A DNA stretch of 21,666 nucleotides from a virus. The notes beneath the pieces are model-generated. The model searched no databases, was not told the DNA's origin, and saw only the letters and a list, made by a program, of their open reading frames with translations. Shown piece by piece: positions 12,015-20,304 of this stretch. Position 1 is the first letter of the stretch, and every line of letters begins with the position of its first letter. The stretch spans positions 1-21,666 of the IMG/VR virus record IMGVR_UViG_3300034522_000016; one strand, given 5' to 3'. Made by a program: the position numbers and the translations under genes.

Positions 12015-12449
12015 ATGGCGACCATCAAAAAAACTGGCCGCCCTTCTGATTATTTACCAGAGGTGGCTGCTGACATCTGTTCACTGCTTGCCGATGGGGA
12101 AAGCCTGCGCAAAGTTTGTGAGCGACCAGGCATGCCTAACAAGGCTACAGTGTTCCGCTGGCTAGCGCAGCATGCAGAGTTTCGCGACCAATACGCGAAA
12201 GCCTCTGAGACACGCGCAGACGCAATTTTCGAAGATATGTTCGATATCGCTGACGGTGTGAATGAAGAGGCTGCCGCAGTAGCTAAAGCACGCCTTCGCA
12301 TCGACACGCGGAAATGGGCTTTAGCCCGCATGAATCCGAAGAAGTTCGGCGACAAAGTCAGCCAGGAAATCGACCACAAATCATCTGACGGAACCATGAC
12401 GCCGAAGCCCACAATCATCCAGCTACTCCCTGTTGAGACGAAAGCATGA
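12015..12449 (+). CDS. Terminase small subunit (Sf6 gp1-like)
   Basis: A 144-residue DNA-recognition subunit of the packaging motor. GRPSDYLPEVAADICSLLADGESLRKVCERPGMPNKATVFRWLAQH is the helix-turn-helix half that binds the pac region. AEVAKARLRIDTRKWALARMNPKKFGDKV-type sequence (about residues 90-118) forms the oligomerising core. It resembles Shigella phage Sf6 gp1 (about 140 residues) closely from memory, mainly differing at the C terminus. The ribosome site is AAGGAA. Sf6-type terminases package by headful from pac, and pac is usually in or near this gene. It overlaps the large subunit by ATGA. Confidence 0.93.
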   Translation: MATIKKTGRPSDYLPEVAADICSLLADGESLRKVCERPGMPNKATVFRWLAQHAEFRDQYAKASETRADAIFEDMFDIADGVNEEAAAVAKARLRIDTRKWALARMNPKKFGDKVSQEIDHKSSDGTMTPKPTIIQLLPVETKA

Positions 12450-13693
12450 GTGAAGCTGTTCAACTGCCGATCCCCGCGAAGCTTGCGTCACTGTTCACTG
12501 CGGTGAATAAGCGGTACCGGTGCTCTCACGGTGGGCGCGGCAGCGCCAAGACGCGCACATTCGCGTTGATGACTGCCGTAAAGGCTTATCAGTCGATGAT
12601 GAACGGTGAGAGCGGCGTAGTGCTCTGCGCGCGTGAGTTCATGAACTCTCTGGAAGAGTCGAGCATGCAGGAGGTGAAACAGGCGATCCTGTCTGTTCCA
12701 TGGCTGGCTTCCAACTTTGACATCGGCGAGAAGTACATTCGGACCATCGACAAGAGCGTTAACTACGTGTTCTGCGGTCTGCGGCATAACCTCGACAGCA
12801 TCAAGTCGAAAGCGCGCATTCTGCTGTGCTGGGTTGATGAGGCTGAATCAGTCAGCGAAATAGCCTGGCAGAAGTTAAGCCCGACCGTCCGTGAGGAAGG
12901 TTCAGAAATATGGGTGACGTGGAACCCGGAGAGAGATGGTAGCGCCACGGATAAGCGCTTCCGCAAAGAGGCTGGCGACGACTGCATCACTGTCGAGATG
13001 AACTATACGGATAACCCCTGGTTTCCCGACGTGCTGGAAGGTGAGCGCCTGAATGACCAGCGACGTCTCGACCCGGCAACTTACGCCTGGGTGTGGGAAG
13101 GTGCTTATCTCGAAAACTCTGATAAGCAGGTGCTGGCCGGTAAATACCGGATCGCAGAGTTCTCAGAAAACCTCTGGAAAGAGGCTGATCGTTTGTTCTT
13201 TGGCGCTGACTTCGGTTTCGCCAAAGACCCTAACACGCTGGTGCGTTCGTTCATCCTGCACAACCGGCTGTACATCGAATACGAGGCATACGGTCAGCAG
13301 ACAGAGCTCGACCACATGCCAGAGTTGTACGACACAATTCCCGGCGCGCGTGACTGGCCCATCAAGGCCGACTCCGCGCGACCCGAGACGATCAGTTATC
13401 TCAAGCGGCAGGGCTTCAACATCTCAGCCGCTGAGAAATGGCAAGGAAGCGTTGAGGACGGGATAGCCCATCTTCGTGGGTTCGACGAAATCATTATCCA
13501 CCCACGCTGTAAGAATGTTGCCCGAGAGGCGCGCATGTGGTCGTACAAAACGGACCGCATCACCGGCGAGGTGTTACCGAAGCTCGCAGATGGATATGAG
13601 CATTGTTGGGACGGTATTCGCTACAGCCTCGACGGTCACATTAAGCGTAAGGGCCAGATGGCCGGGATGATGATTCCGAAACGCCTTCGTTAA
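12446..13693 (+). CDS. Terminase large subunit (PBSX-type)
   Basis: The 415-residue ATPase and nuclease that drives DNA into the prohead and cuts it. Walker A is GGRGSAKT (29-36), Walker B ILLCWVDE (125-132), and the coupling motif WVTWNP lies at 156-161. The RNase H-like nuclease starts at FFGADFGFAKDP (first Asp near residue 254), with further acidic candidates in IKADSARPETI and DGYEHCWDGIRY. Length and motifs suit the PBSX/terminase_3 family. The start overlaps the small subunit, fitting equal expression. All key motifs are intact. Confidence 0.95.
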   Translation: MSEAVQLPIPAKLASLFTAVNKRYRCSHGGRGSAKTRTFALMTAVKAYQSMMNGESGVVLCAREFMNSLEESSMQEVKQAILSVPWLASNFDIGEKYIRTIDKSVNYVFCGLRHNLDSIKSKARILLCWVDEAESVSEIAWQKLSPTVREEGSEIWVTWNPERDGSATDKRFRKEAGDDCITVEMNYTDNPWFPDVLEGERLNDQRRLDPATYAWVWEGAYLENSDKQVLAGKYRIAEFSENLWKEADRLFFGADFGFAKDPNTLVRSFILHNRLYIEYEAYGQQTELDHMPELYDTIPGARDWPIKADSARPETISYLKRQGFNISAAEKWQGSVEDGIAHLRGFDEIIIHPRCKNVAREARMWSYKTDRITGEVLPKLADGYEHCWDGIRYSLDGHIKRKGQMAGMMIPKRLR

Positions 13694-13708
13694 CCAAACG
13701 GACAAACC

Positions 13709-15061
13709 ATGACTGACAAATTAACTCTCGCCGTCAACCATGCGTTGAACGATGCGCGGATGGCGCGCGCCCGCATGGAGCTGCTTAACCCTTCGATGGG
13801 GCTGGATGCCAAGCGAAATTCTGCATGGTGCGAATACGGCTTCAAAGAAGAATTAACCTTCGGCGACCTCTACAAACTCTACCGCCGTGGTGGTATTGCT
13901 CACGGAGCTGTCGAAAAGCTTGTTGGTAAATGCTGGCAATCAAACCCTGAGATTATTGAGGGTGGGAAGTCTGATGAAGCTCGCAAGGAGACGCAATGGG
14001 AGTCCAAAACAAAGCAGGTTTTCACTAACCGACTTTGGCGCGCGTTCCTTGATGCCGATCGTCGGCGTCTCGTTGGTCGCTATGCAGGGATTCTCCTCCA
14101 TATCCGTGACGATAAATCATGGAATCTGGAGCCAACGAAAGGACGCGGTCTGGAGAAAGTCAGTATTGCATGGGCTGACTCGCTGAAAGTCAGCGAATGG
14201 CATGACGGACTGGTTTCAAAGAACTACGGCCAGCCCAAGATGTGGCAATACACAGAGATTCTACCCAACGGTTCCTCTCGTCGTGTCGATATCCATCCAG
14301 GTCGCGTTTTCATCCTTGGTGACTACTCTAACGACGCTATTGGCTTCCTTGAACCTGGTTACAACGCAGCGGTGAGCCTTGAGAAGGTTGAAGGTGGTTC
14401 TGGTGAGTCTTTCCTCAAAAATGCTGCACGACAGCTTAATGTTAATTTCGAAAAGGAAATCGACTTCAACAACCTCGCGTCACTGTATGGGGTGTCAGTT
14501 GATGAGTTGCAAGAGAAATTTAATGAGGTTGCAGGTGAGATAAACCGTGGCAATGACGTTTTGATGACGACGCAGGGGGCCACCGTAACGCCACTTGTTA
14601 CTGCCGTAGCTGATCCGACCGCAACTTATGATGTGAACCTACAAACCTTCGCTGCATCTGTTGATATACCTGTAAAAGTTCTGGTTGGGATGCAGACGGG
14701 TGAAAGGGCAAGCACCGAGGACCAAAAATACTTCAATGCCCGCTGCCAGTCTCGCCGTGGCGACCTGTCATTCGAGATTGAGGACTTTTGCGACAAGCTA
14801 ATCGATCTCGGCATTATCGACCCGATAGGGCAGAAAACAGTAATCTGGGACGATCTTAATGCGCAAACCGACAGTGAAAAACTGGATGCCGCGCAGAAGA
14901 TGGCGCAGATAAACAATGTGTCCCTGGCAACTGGTGAGCAGCCTTTCACTGGCGAAGAGATTCGTGTGGCGGCCGGATATGAGGGGTCACCAAAACCTCT
15001 TGACGAGGGAGATGATGACGATGACGAAGGCAAAGTCACCGATACTACCCGGAAACCTTAA
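13709..15061 (+). CDS. Portal protein (DUF1073/Phage_portal_3 type)
   Basis: A 450-residue portal that forms the 12-fold ring at one capsid vertex through which DNA passes and to which the connector binds. Family features are the early ELTFGDLYKLYRRGGIAHGAVEKLVGKCW, the middle ILLHIRDDKSWNLEP and the late VLVGMQTGERASTEDQKYFNARCQSRR. The C terminus is an acidic tail (EGDDDDDEG). I see no added C-terminal domain of the kind sometimes fused to this family. The ribosome site is weak. The next gene starts within the last 47 bases. Confidence 0.9.
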   Translation: MTDKLTLAVNHALNDARMARARMELLNPSMGLDAKRNSAWCEYGFKEELTFGDLYKLYRRGGIAHGAVEKLVGKCWQSNPEIIEGGKSDEARKETQWESKTKQVFTNRLWRAFLDADRRRLVGRYAGILLHIRDDKSWNLEPTKGRGLEKVSIAWADSLKVSEWHDGLVSKNYGQPKMWQYTEILPNGSSRRVDIHPGRVFILGDYSNDAIGFLEPGYNAAVSLEKVEGGSGESFLKNAARQLNVNFEKEIDFNNLASLYGVSVDELQEKFNEVAGEINRGNDVLMTTQGATVTPLVTAVADPTATYDVNLQTFAASVDIPVKVLVGMQTGERASTEDQKYFNARCQSRRGDLSFEIEDFCDKLIDLGIIDPIGQKTVIWDDLNAQTDSEKLDAAQKMAQINNVSLATGEQPFTGEEIRVAAGYEGSPKPLDEGDDDDDEGKVTDTTRKP

Positions 15062-15944
15062 AGATCCGACAGGTGCTGACCGCCTTGAGCGCGGAGCAAT
15101 GAACGAGTTCGCCAGGCGAATGAAGCGTATCAGCAAAGCCTACAAGTACATTCTCGACCGCATTCCTGCATCACCATCAGTAAACCAGCGTTACACCTTC
15201 GACCTTGACTCCACTCAGTTATCAATGCTTCTCAGCAATGCCTCATTGCTGGTGGATGAGATTTTGGGTGCTGATAACGAGACGGGGTTCTGGTTCTGGA
15301 CTGAATACGTTAACCCGGCTTATCAGCGCGGCACGGCGCAGGAGTTCGCCAATCTGTCACAGCAGTCTGCCGTGTACGCAGCTGGACAGGAAAGCATATC
15401 GACAATCCTTCTGAGTGAGCCGTACCGGCGCAGACTGATTCTGGTTCGCGCTCGCACCTTCGAGGAAATGAAGAACCTCAGCGCCACTGTGAAAGCCGAC
15501 ATGGCGCGGATACTGACCGATGGGCTGGGTCGCGGACAGAACCCGCTGGAAATAGCGAAACGCATCACTGAGCAGACAGGTATTGAGTCTCGTCGGGCTA
15601 ATCGCATTGCCCGAACGGAGATTACCACTGCGCTGCGCCGTGGGCGTCTGGACGAGGACGACGAAGCCAGGGAGCAATATGGCATCCGTACAAAGCAGAT
15701 GCATATATCAGCGCTAAGCCCGACGACCCGTAGCACGCATGCCGCGCGCCACGCTCACCTGTACACCGCAGAAGAACAGCGGAAATGGTGGGCTAAGGAT
15801 GCAAACAGCGTGAACTGCAAATGCTCCACGATCGCGGTATTGGTTGATGAAAACGGCAAGCCGTTAAGCGACACCATCGTCGATAAGGCTCAGAAAACAT
15901 TTAACACAATGAAAGCCCGTGGTTACCAATGGGCTAAGGGTTAA
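15015..15944 (+). CDS. Head morphogenesis protein (Mu F / SPP1 gp7-like)
   Basis: About 309 residues. The conserved Mu F-like domain lies at the end: RIARTEITTALRRGR, then SPTTRSTHAARHAHLYTAEE and the VNCKCSTIAVLVDENGKPL closing motif. These minor head proteins associate with the portal and are packaged in small numbers. Three in-frame ATGs (15012, 15015, 15021) compete; 15015 is chosen because the upstream GAGG (15005-15008) is six bases away. A frame extension to 14916 lies inside the portal gene and lacks support. Confidence 0.88.
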   Translation: MTMTKAKSPILPGNLKDPTGADRLERGAMNEFARRMKRISKAYKYILDRIPASPSVNQRYTFDLDSTQLSMLLSNASLLVDEILGADNETGFWFWTEYVNPAYQRGTAQEFANLSQQSAVYAAGQESISTILLSEPYRRRLILVRARTFEEMKNLSATVKADMARILTDGLGRGQNPLEIAKRITEQTGIESRRANRIARTEITTALRRGRLDEDDEAREQYGIRTKQMHISALSPTTRSTHAARHAHLYTAEEQRKWWAKDANSVNCKCSTIAVLVDENGKPLSDTIVDKAQKTFNTMKARGYQWAKG

Positions 15945-15947
15945 CTC

Positions 15948-17213
15948 ATGCCATCTCAAATTCAGGTAAACACCAAAGTAAACAGCCAGTCTATTCGTCG
16001 GGAGACATATAACGGGCGAGAGCATGTGGTGATCCCAAGTTACACGCTTCCCGCCAACGTGATTATGAACAGGGAGTTCTATCCAGAAGCAGAGATAGCC
16101 GCTAACTATCAGAGCATGGAGGGGACGATCGCTCCGCTAGGTCATCCCACGGTTGATGGTCATCATGTTTCTGCATTCTCACCTGAAGGGCTGTGTACTG
16201 GCTTCATCGGCGCGTGGAATCGAAACGTGAGCCTGAAAGGAAACCGTGTTTATTCAGAAAAGTGGGTGGATGTTGAGCGCGCGATGGAATCACCTGGCGG
16301 TCAGCGCCTTATGGGGCGCATTACTGCACTGGAGAACGGTGAATCATCAGAGCCTATCTGGTCGAGTGTTGCTGTCTATCGTGAGCAGATCCCCGCCCCT
16401 GAAGAACTCAAAAAGCAGGGTGCTGATTGGGTAGTAAAGATTCACTCAATTGATCATGACGCAATCCTTCTCGACGAACCACCGGCAGCCGGGCCTGAAA
16501 AAGGCGTCGGACTGATGGTGAATGCAGATCAGGCAATATCTCTACAACCAAACTCTGGAGCATTGATCGGTGAATCTTATCGCGAGCGCGAGAGCCGACT
16601 TGACCGGGCTGTAAGAGAAAAATTTGCATCCGGCCCAGAGGAATATGCCTGGGTAGCGGATTTTACCGACACACAAGTGGTGATCGTCCGCAATGGTGGC
16701 AAGGCCGAGGTGTACGGATATTCCAGCGACGGCGGAAAAATTAAATTCGACGATTCAGGAACGGCAGTTGCCCGTCAAGAGTCCTGGGTAACCATCGCCG
16801 CAAACAAATTCAAAGCTCTATTCACACCGCAGGAACAGCCTGCAACAAACCACAAAACGGAGGGCGACATGCCTTTAACCAAAGAAGATACAGAACTGCT
16901 TCGCAAAATCGTTGGTGAGGCCATCGCCGCTAATAACGACGTGACCATTAAGCCTCTGAGTGAAAGCATTGCAGCTATCCAGACGAACCAGCAGCAACTT
17001 TCTGAAGCCCTGACTGCCAACTCCCGCGCCGAAGAGAAAACGAAGCGTGAAGCGGTGGCAAAAGTTCACGGCGAGATTGTGGCCAATGCACTGTCAGGTG
17101 AAGCGCTGGACGCGATGTTTAAAACAATCGGTGAATCCGCGCCGCTGGGTACCAACTCTGCGCAACAGCAGAAAGTAACCGGTGCGCCGAACCCTGACGA
17201 ATACTTCAAATAA
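15948..17213 (+). CDS. Head maturation protease with C-terminal scaffold region (DUF2213)
   Basis: A 421-residue protein. The N-terminal half is DUF2213-like: REFYPEAEIAANYQSMEGTIAPLGHPTVDGHHV holds the likely catalytic His66, and EPIWSSVAVYREQIPAP the candidate serine 139 or 140. This is the pattern expected of prohead proteases of the HK97/U35 type, though catalysis is inferred. The C-terminal 114 residues are helical and charged (TKEDTELLRKIVGEAIAANN, then LTANSRAEEKTKREAVAKVHG), like a scaffold. An in-frame ATG with a strong ribosome site at 16869 would make that part separately. Only the decoration and capsid genes follow, so the position fits. Confidence 0.85.
   Translation: MPSQIQVNTKVNSQSIRRETYNGREHVVIPSYTLPANVIMNREFYPEAEIAANYQSMEGTIAPLGHPTVDGHHVSAFSPEGLCTGFIGAWNRNVSLKGNRVYSEKWVDVERAMESPGGQRLMGRITALENGESSEPIWSSVAVYREQIPAPEELKKQGADWVVKIHSIDHDAILLDEPPAAGPEKGVGLMVNADQAISLQPNSGALIGESYRERESRLDRAVREKFASGPEEYAWVADFTDTQVVIVRNGGKAEVYGYSSDGGKIKFDDSGTAVARQESWVTIAANKFKALFTPQEQPATNHKTEGDMPLTKEDTELLRKIVGEAIAANNDVTIKPLSESIAAIQTNQQQLSEALTANSRAEEKTKREAVAKVHGEIVANALSGEALDAMFKTIGESAPLGTNSAQQQKVTGAPNPDEYFK
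16869..17213 (+). CDS. Probable nested scaffold protein, 114 aa, in-frame internal start
   Basis: CGGAGGG (16858-16864) lies four bases before ATG 16869, which is codon 308 of the protease gene, in frame. The product (MPLTKEDTELLRKIVGEAIA at the start) is an almost pure charged helix ending in NPDEYFK, as scaffold proteins are. Lambda C/Nu3 uses the same nested design to make protease-scaffold fusion and free scaffold from one gene. No other scaffold gene is seen in the head module. The start is inferred from sequence only. Confidence 0.65.
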   Translation: MPLTKEDTELLRKIVGEAIAANNDVTIKPLSESIAAIQTNQQQLSEALTANSRAEEKTKREAVAKVHGEIVANALSGEALDAMFKTIGESAPLGTNSAQQQKVTGAPNPDEYFK

Positions 17214-17225
17214 GGAGCCAGACTA

Positions 17226-17684
17226 ATGGCACGTTATCGTCGCATTAATATCGACGGTCAGTCTCTGTACAAGACCGAAACACGCAAAGTTGCCGCCGAG
17301 TCACTGCCGGGGACTTTCGTTACCATCAACGGTAACAATGAATTCGCAGCAGCTGCAGCAACGGTTGGGCGCCTGTATGTTCTCGACCCTGCCTTCAGCG
17401 AAGGTCTGGGTATTACTGACTCTATCCCTGCTGGTCACTCTACCTCTGGAAACTACGTAGAAGAAGGCCGTGAACTGGCAATCCTGTGTCCTGCTGGTAC
17501 TTATGCCAAAGACACCCCGATCAAGCTGGGCGCAAATAGTCAGGGAGCTATTGCGTCTTCTGACACCGACACCGTTCTTGGCTACAGCCAGGACGATGCA
17601 ACTATCGCTGCCGGCGCTACCGACTTTATCCGCGTGCGCTTCCGCGTAGGCACTGTAGCCCCGGCAACTGGCGGCGGCGAGTAA
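17226..17684 (+). CDS. Capsid decoration / cement protein, 152 aa
   Basis: Lies between scaffold and major capsid genes, the usual place of decoration proteins such as lambda gpD. The ribosome site is AAGGAG. The sequence is rich in Gly, Ala and Thr with many beta segments: EGLGITDSIPAGHSTSGNYV, CPAGTYAKDTPIKLGANSQG and DATIAAGATDFIRVRFRVG. This kind of small beta-tulip-like or cement fold is common for capsid stabilising proteins. I cannot assign a precise family, so the name depends partly on order. Confidence 0.7.
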   Translation: MARYRRINIDGQSLYKTETRKVAAESLPGTFVTINGNNEFAAAAATVGRLYVLDPAFSEGLGITDSIPAGHSTSGNYVEEGRELAILCPAGTYAKDTPIKLGANSQGAIASSDTDTVLGYSQDDATIAAGATDFIRVRFRVGTVAPATGGGE

Positions 17685-17697
17685 AAGGAGAATATGA

Positions 17698-18801
17698 ATG
17701 TACTTCACTAAAGAAACGCTTGCCACGAATAGCCGCCTGCGCCTTCACTGGAACTCTCTGTGGGCGCAGCGCAACATCTGGGATACCGCGCATAACATCA
17801 TGGTTAACCAGTACCGTGGCGCGATGGACGCAGAAACGCTGGCTGCCAATGCCCTGGCCGGTGATGGGCTAGGGCGTGAGTTCTGGGCTGAAATTGACCG
17901 CGAAATCGTCCAGTCTCGCGATCAGGTGATCGGTATGGAAATTGTCAACGACCTGATGGCTGTGCAAACCGTTCTGCCGATCGGTAAAACTGCCAAACTT
18001 TACAACACGATTGGCGATATTGCTGACGACGTGTCTGTAAGTCTTGACGGTCAGGCGCCGTACTCCTTTGACCACACTGATTACGGTAGCGATGGTGATC
18101 CGGTTCCGATTTATACCGCTGGCTTCGGTGTTAACTGGCGTCTTTCCGCAGGACTGAACACCGTCGGTATTGATCTGGTGCTGGATTCGCAGACGGCTAA
18201 AACCCGTAAGTTCCATAAACGCCGCGTGACTGGTTATCTGGATGGTAATCCGACAATTCAGGTTCAGAACTACCCGGCACAGGGCCTTCGCAACCACCGC
18301 AACACCGCTAAAATCAACCTTGGCTCTGGCGCAGGTGGCGCTAACATCGACCTGACCACTGCAACCCCGGCACAGGCGCTGGCCTTCTTTGGCCCGACCG
18401 GTGCATTTGGTGTGACTGCCCGCGCCAACCAGGTTACGGCCTATGACGTTTTGTGGCTGTCTCCTGAAATCATGGCGAACCTCTCCAAGCCATACACTAT
18501 TGAGGTGGGTGACGGTACAAACGCGATCATCAGCGGTTCTGTGCTGGATGCTATTCGCAAGTTTATTCCGGTGAAAGACATCCGCCAGACTTATGCGCTG
18601 AGCGGTAACGAGTTCCTGGCTTATGAGCGCCGCAAAGATGTGATCTCCCCGCTGGTTGGCATGGCCGTTGGTGTTGTTCCGCTGCCGCGTCCTATGCCTC
18701 AGAGCAACTACAACTTCCAGATCATGTCTGCTGAAGGTTTGCAGATTAAACGTGATGACGAAGGTCGTTCTGGCGTGCTGTACGGCGCGAATCTGGCATA
18801 A
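17698..18801 (+). CDS. Major capsid protein (HK97 fold)
   Basis: 367 residues; the main shell protein. A clear ribosome site, AAGGAG, lies seven bases before ATG 17698. Features fit an HK97-type shell protein: an N-terminal helical region (SRLRLHWNSLWAQRNIWDTAHNIM), a P-domain-like core (GKTAKLYNTIGDIADDVSVSLDGQ) and a C-terminal A-domain-like part (VKDIRQTYALSGNEFLAYERRKDVISPL). It seems to belong to a family labelled as major capsid by position in many siphophages. Codon use appears biased to common codons, as for a highly expressed gene. The call is by order, size and pattern. Confidence 0.88.
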   Translation: MYFTKETLATNSRLRLHWNSLWAQRNIWDTAHNIMVNQYRGAMDAETLAANALAGDGLGREFWAEIDREIVQSRDQVIGMEIVNDLMAVQTVLPIGKTAKLYNTIGDIADDVSVSLDGQAPYSFDHTDYGSDGDPVPIYTAGFGVNWRLSAGLNTVGIDLVLDSQTAKTRKFHKRRVTGYLDGNPTIQVQNYPAQGLRNHRNTAKINLGSGAGGANIDLTTATPAQALAFFGPTGAFGVTARANQVTAYDVLWLSPEIMANLSKPYTIEVGDGTNAIISGSVLDAIRKFIPVKDIRQTYALSGNEFLAYERRKDVISPLVGMAVGVVPLPRPMPQSNYNFQIMSAEGLQIKRDDEGRSGVLYGANLA

Positions 18802-18811
18802 GGAGATCAAC

Positions 18812-19096
18812 ATGGCTAAATACCAGGTAACCAGAGCATGGCATGGAGTGAGAGTCGGTGATGTAGTTGAAATTGAGAAACTGCATCCGGCACTTAAGCC
18901 TCATGTTATGAAACTCTCTGATGCGGCATTAACACCGGCGACGCCAGAGGCTGGCACGGATGTGAAATCCCGAAAAGAGATTATCGCAGCGCGCCTGACG
19001 GAGCTGGGTATCGAGTTTAAAGGCAATCTCGGGGCTGAAAAGCTCGGTGAATTGTTGCCTGATGGTGAACTCGAAAAACTGTTCCCTGCTGAATAA
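18812..19096 (+). CDS. HeH/LEM-like small protein after capsid gene, 94 aa
   Basis: ATG 18812 follows AAGGAG that overlaps the capsid stop. The N terminus is a small beta unit (KYQVTRAWHGVRVGDVVEIEK) and the C terminus (SRKEIIAARLTELGIEFKGNLGAEKLGELL) fits the helix-extended-helix HeH/LEM pattern seen in phage head-tail region proteins. An earlier in-frame extension lies inside the capsid gene. A terminator starts on its last codon. It may be a head-completion or DNA-binding accessory protein; the function is not known. Confidence 0.7.
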   Translation: MAKYQVTRAWHGVRVGDVVEIEKLHPALKPHVMKLSDAALTPATPEAGTDVKSRKEIIAARLTELGIEFKGNLGAEKLGELLPDGELEKLFPAE

Positions 19097-19118
19097 CCGC
19101 CGCGAAAGCGGTTTTTTT
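19095..19118 (+). terminator. Terminator after the capsid cluster
   Basis: AACCGC (19095-19100) with GCGGTT (19108-19113), or the alternative inner stem CCGC-GAAA-GCGG (19100-19111), followed by seven T (19112-19118). A second GC-rich hairpin, GCCCCG with CGGGGC (19121-19126 and 19133-19138), follows at once. It would reduce transcription into the connector genes relative to capsid. Confidence 0.78.
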
Positions 19119-19154
19119 ATGCCCCGTTCCGGCGGGGCTAATAAGGTGCATAAC

Positions 19155-19361
19155 ATGATCCCAGAAGATATGAAGCAACCATTGCCGTACACGAATTTTG
19201 CTGAGATTTCATCGTTGAGCGTCGCCAATGAGATCAGTCTGGCGATATCCAGTACCACCGAACTGGTTAAAGACTCGTCGAGCGTGGAACGACTGATTCT
19301 CCTGAAGCATCTTCGCGCGCTTTGCGATCTGCAACTCAATAAATTATCAGGGCTGGAATAG
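19155..19361 (+). CDS. Hypothetical structural-region protein, 68 aa
   Basis: ATG 19155 follows AAGG and comes after the terminator. The product is mainly helical and polar: IPEDMKQPLPYTNFAEISSL, then ISSTTELVKDSSSVERLILL and a closing helix. The frame could extend upstream to 19047, but that would cross the terminator and overlap the previous gene, so it is rejected. It ends two bases before the next gene. No family is recognised; expression with connector genes is likely. Confidence 0.65.
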   Translation: MIPEDMKQPLPYTNFAEISSLSVANEISLAISSTTELVKDSSSVERLILLKHLRALCDLQLNKLSGLE

Positions 19362-19363
19362 CT

Positions 19364-19762
19364 ATGGTAACGCTGGAGAAGGCCAAAGAGTATTTGCAGG
19401 GCCAGGGAATAAATCTTCCTGACTTCATGCTTCAGTCGTTAGTGGATGATGTTAACAGCATTCAGGAATGCCTTGATTCTCACTATCCGGCATCAAAGGC
19501 GTTGGCAATCCAGATGTATTTGCTTGCACTGATGGGCCTGGGGCAAGGCGATAAGTACATCAGCTCCCAGACCGCACCCAATGGTGCATCGCGTTCATTC
19601 CGATACCAGTCGTTTTCCGACCGATGGAAAGGGGCGCTGGCACTGTTGCGTGGCGCTGACAAACACGGCTGTGCTAATGACCTCATCCCTCCTGACCCGA
19701 CCAATACAGCGTTTGCTGGTATCTGGATTGGCCGAGGTGGATGTATGTGTGGGAGTAAGTAA
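19364..19762 (+). CDS. Head-tail connector (adaptor) protein, 132 aa
   Basis: ATG 19364 follows the previous stop by two bases. The helical N-terminal half (TLEKAKEYLQGQGINLPDFM, then SIQECLDSHYPASKALAIQM) and the SFRYQSFSDRWKGALALLRGAD segment are like head-tail adaptor proteins that bind the portal ring (gp6/Ad1-like). The C terminus has a cysteine pair (CMCGSK). The position, two genes after the capsid cluster, supports this. The exact family is not certain. Confidence 0.7.
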   Translation: MVTLEKAKEYLQGQGINLPDFMLQSLVDDVNSIQECLDSHYPASKALAIQMYLLALMGLGQGDKYISSQTAPNGASRSFRYQSFSDRWKGALALLRGADKHGCANDLIPPDPTNTAFAGIWIGRGGCMCGSK

Positions 19763-19941
19763 TGGCATGGGTATCGGTTAAGCAGCGATTGCCTGAGCCG
19801 TTCGTTAAGGTCTGGGTGATGACCGACAGTGGTAAGCGCGTTACCGGCTATGTGAAAAGTAACGGTGACTGGTATCTGCTGTGCCGGAAGGTTGCGTCGG
19901 AGAATCCGGAGGTGATCCGGTGGGAGGATAACGGTGTCTGA
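19762..19941 (+). CDS. DUF551-like mini-protein in the connector operon, 59 aa
   Basis: ATG 19762 shares one base with the preceding stop (TAATG). The product reads as one DUF551 unit: WVSVKQRLPEPFVKVWVM, then a strand pair (KRVTGYVKSNGDWYLL) and the closing VIRWEDNG, matching the WI-x-V-x-ERLPE and THW ends of the family. It is a single-domain version of the module found at the C terminus of the protein at 4713. Why it is in the structural operon is unknown. The next gene starts inside its end at 19934. Confidence 0.7.
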   Translation: MAWVSVKQRLPEPFVKVWVMTDSGKRVTGYVKSNGDWYLLCRKVASENPEVIRWEDNGV

Positions 19942-20296
19942 AACAGCCGCATGGAGTTATACCAATGTTGCCACTGTTTACCCGCGCGTCTACGACGACT
20001 GGAACAGCACCTGGACAAACGGAACTCCCTACCTGATTGACTGCACCTGGACAGCAAACAATGAAGTTGCTGTAGATGCCAGCGGGAAAGAGTTCACCAC
20101 GAACCTGATTTTCTTCACTGAACTGAAGCGTAATGGCATCGATGCGACCATGCCGAAGCGCGACTGGTATATCGCCAGAGGTGACACAACATCTCAGGCC
20201 GATCCGCTGAAAGCTGGTGCAAACGTCATCAAGGCGGTGACGGAATGGGATATGTCGCCATTCGGCGAGGAGCCGGATTATAAGGTTATGACGTGA
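19934..20296 (+). CDS. Head-completion / connector protein, 120 aa
   Basis: The GTG start at 19934 has a strong GGGAGG ribosome site (19922-19927) and overlaps the DUF551-like gene. The product is beta-rich with several tryptophans (AAWSYTNVATVYPRVYDDWN, then PKRDWYIARGDTTSQADP) and ends DMSPFGEEPDYKVMT. By order, size and content it is a head closure or stopper protein between portal adaptor and tail. The family is not recognised with certainty. Confidence 0.65.
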   Translation: MSETAAWSYTNVATVYPRVYDDWNSTWTNGTPYLIDCTWTANNEVAVDASGKEFTTNLIFFTELKRNGIDATMPKRDWYIARGDTTSQADPLKAGANVIKAVTEWDMSPFGEEPDYKVMT

Positions 20297-20304
20297 GGTG
20301 ATTT

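Noticed and set aside
13709-15061. Possible anti-CBASS function from the portal family
   Set aside because: Some proteins sharing this N-terminal domain are linked by name to Acb1-like phosphodiesterases, but here the protein ends in an acidic tail with no extra catalytic domain, and its position makes it a portal.
17869-18813. Long antisense open frame (314 codons) opposite the major capsid gene
   Set aside because: It is the shadow of a highly expressed gene with biased codons, has no ribosome site at its start and overlaps the capsid gene almost completely.
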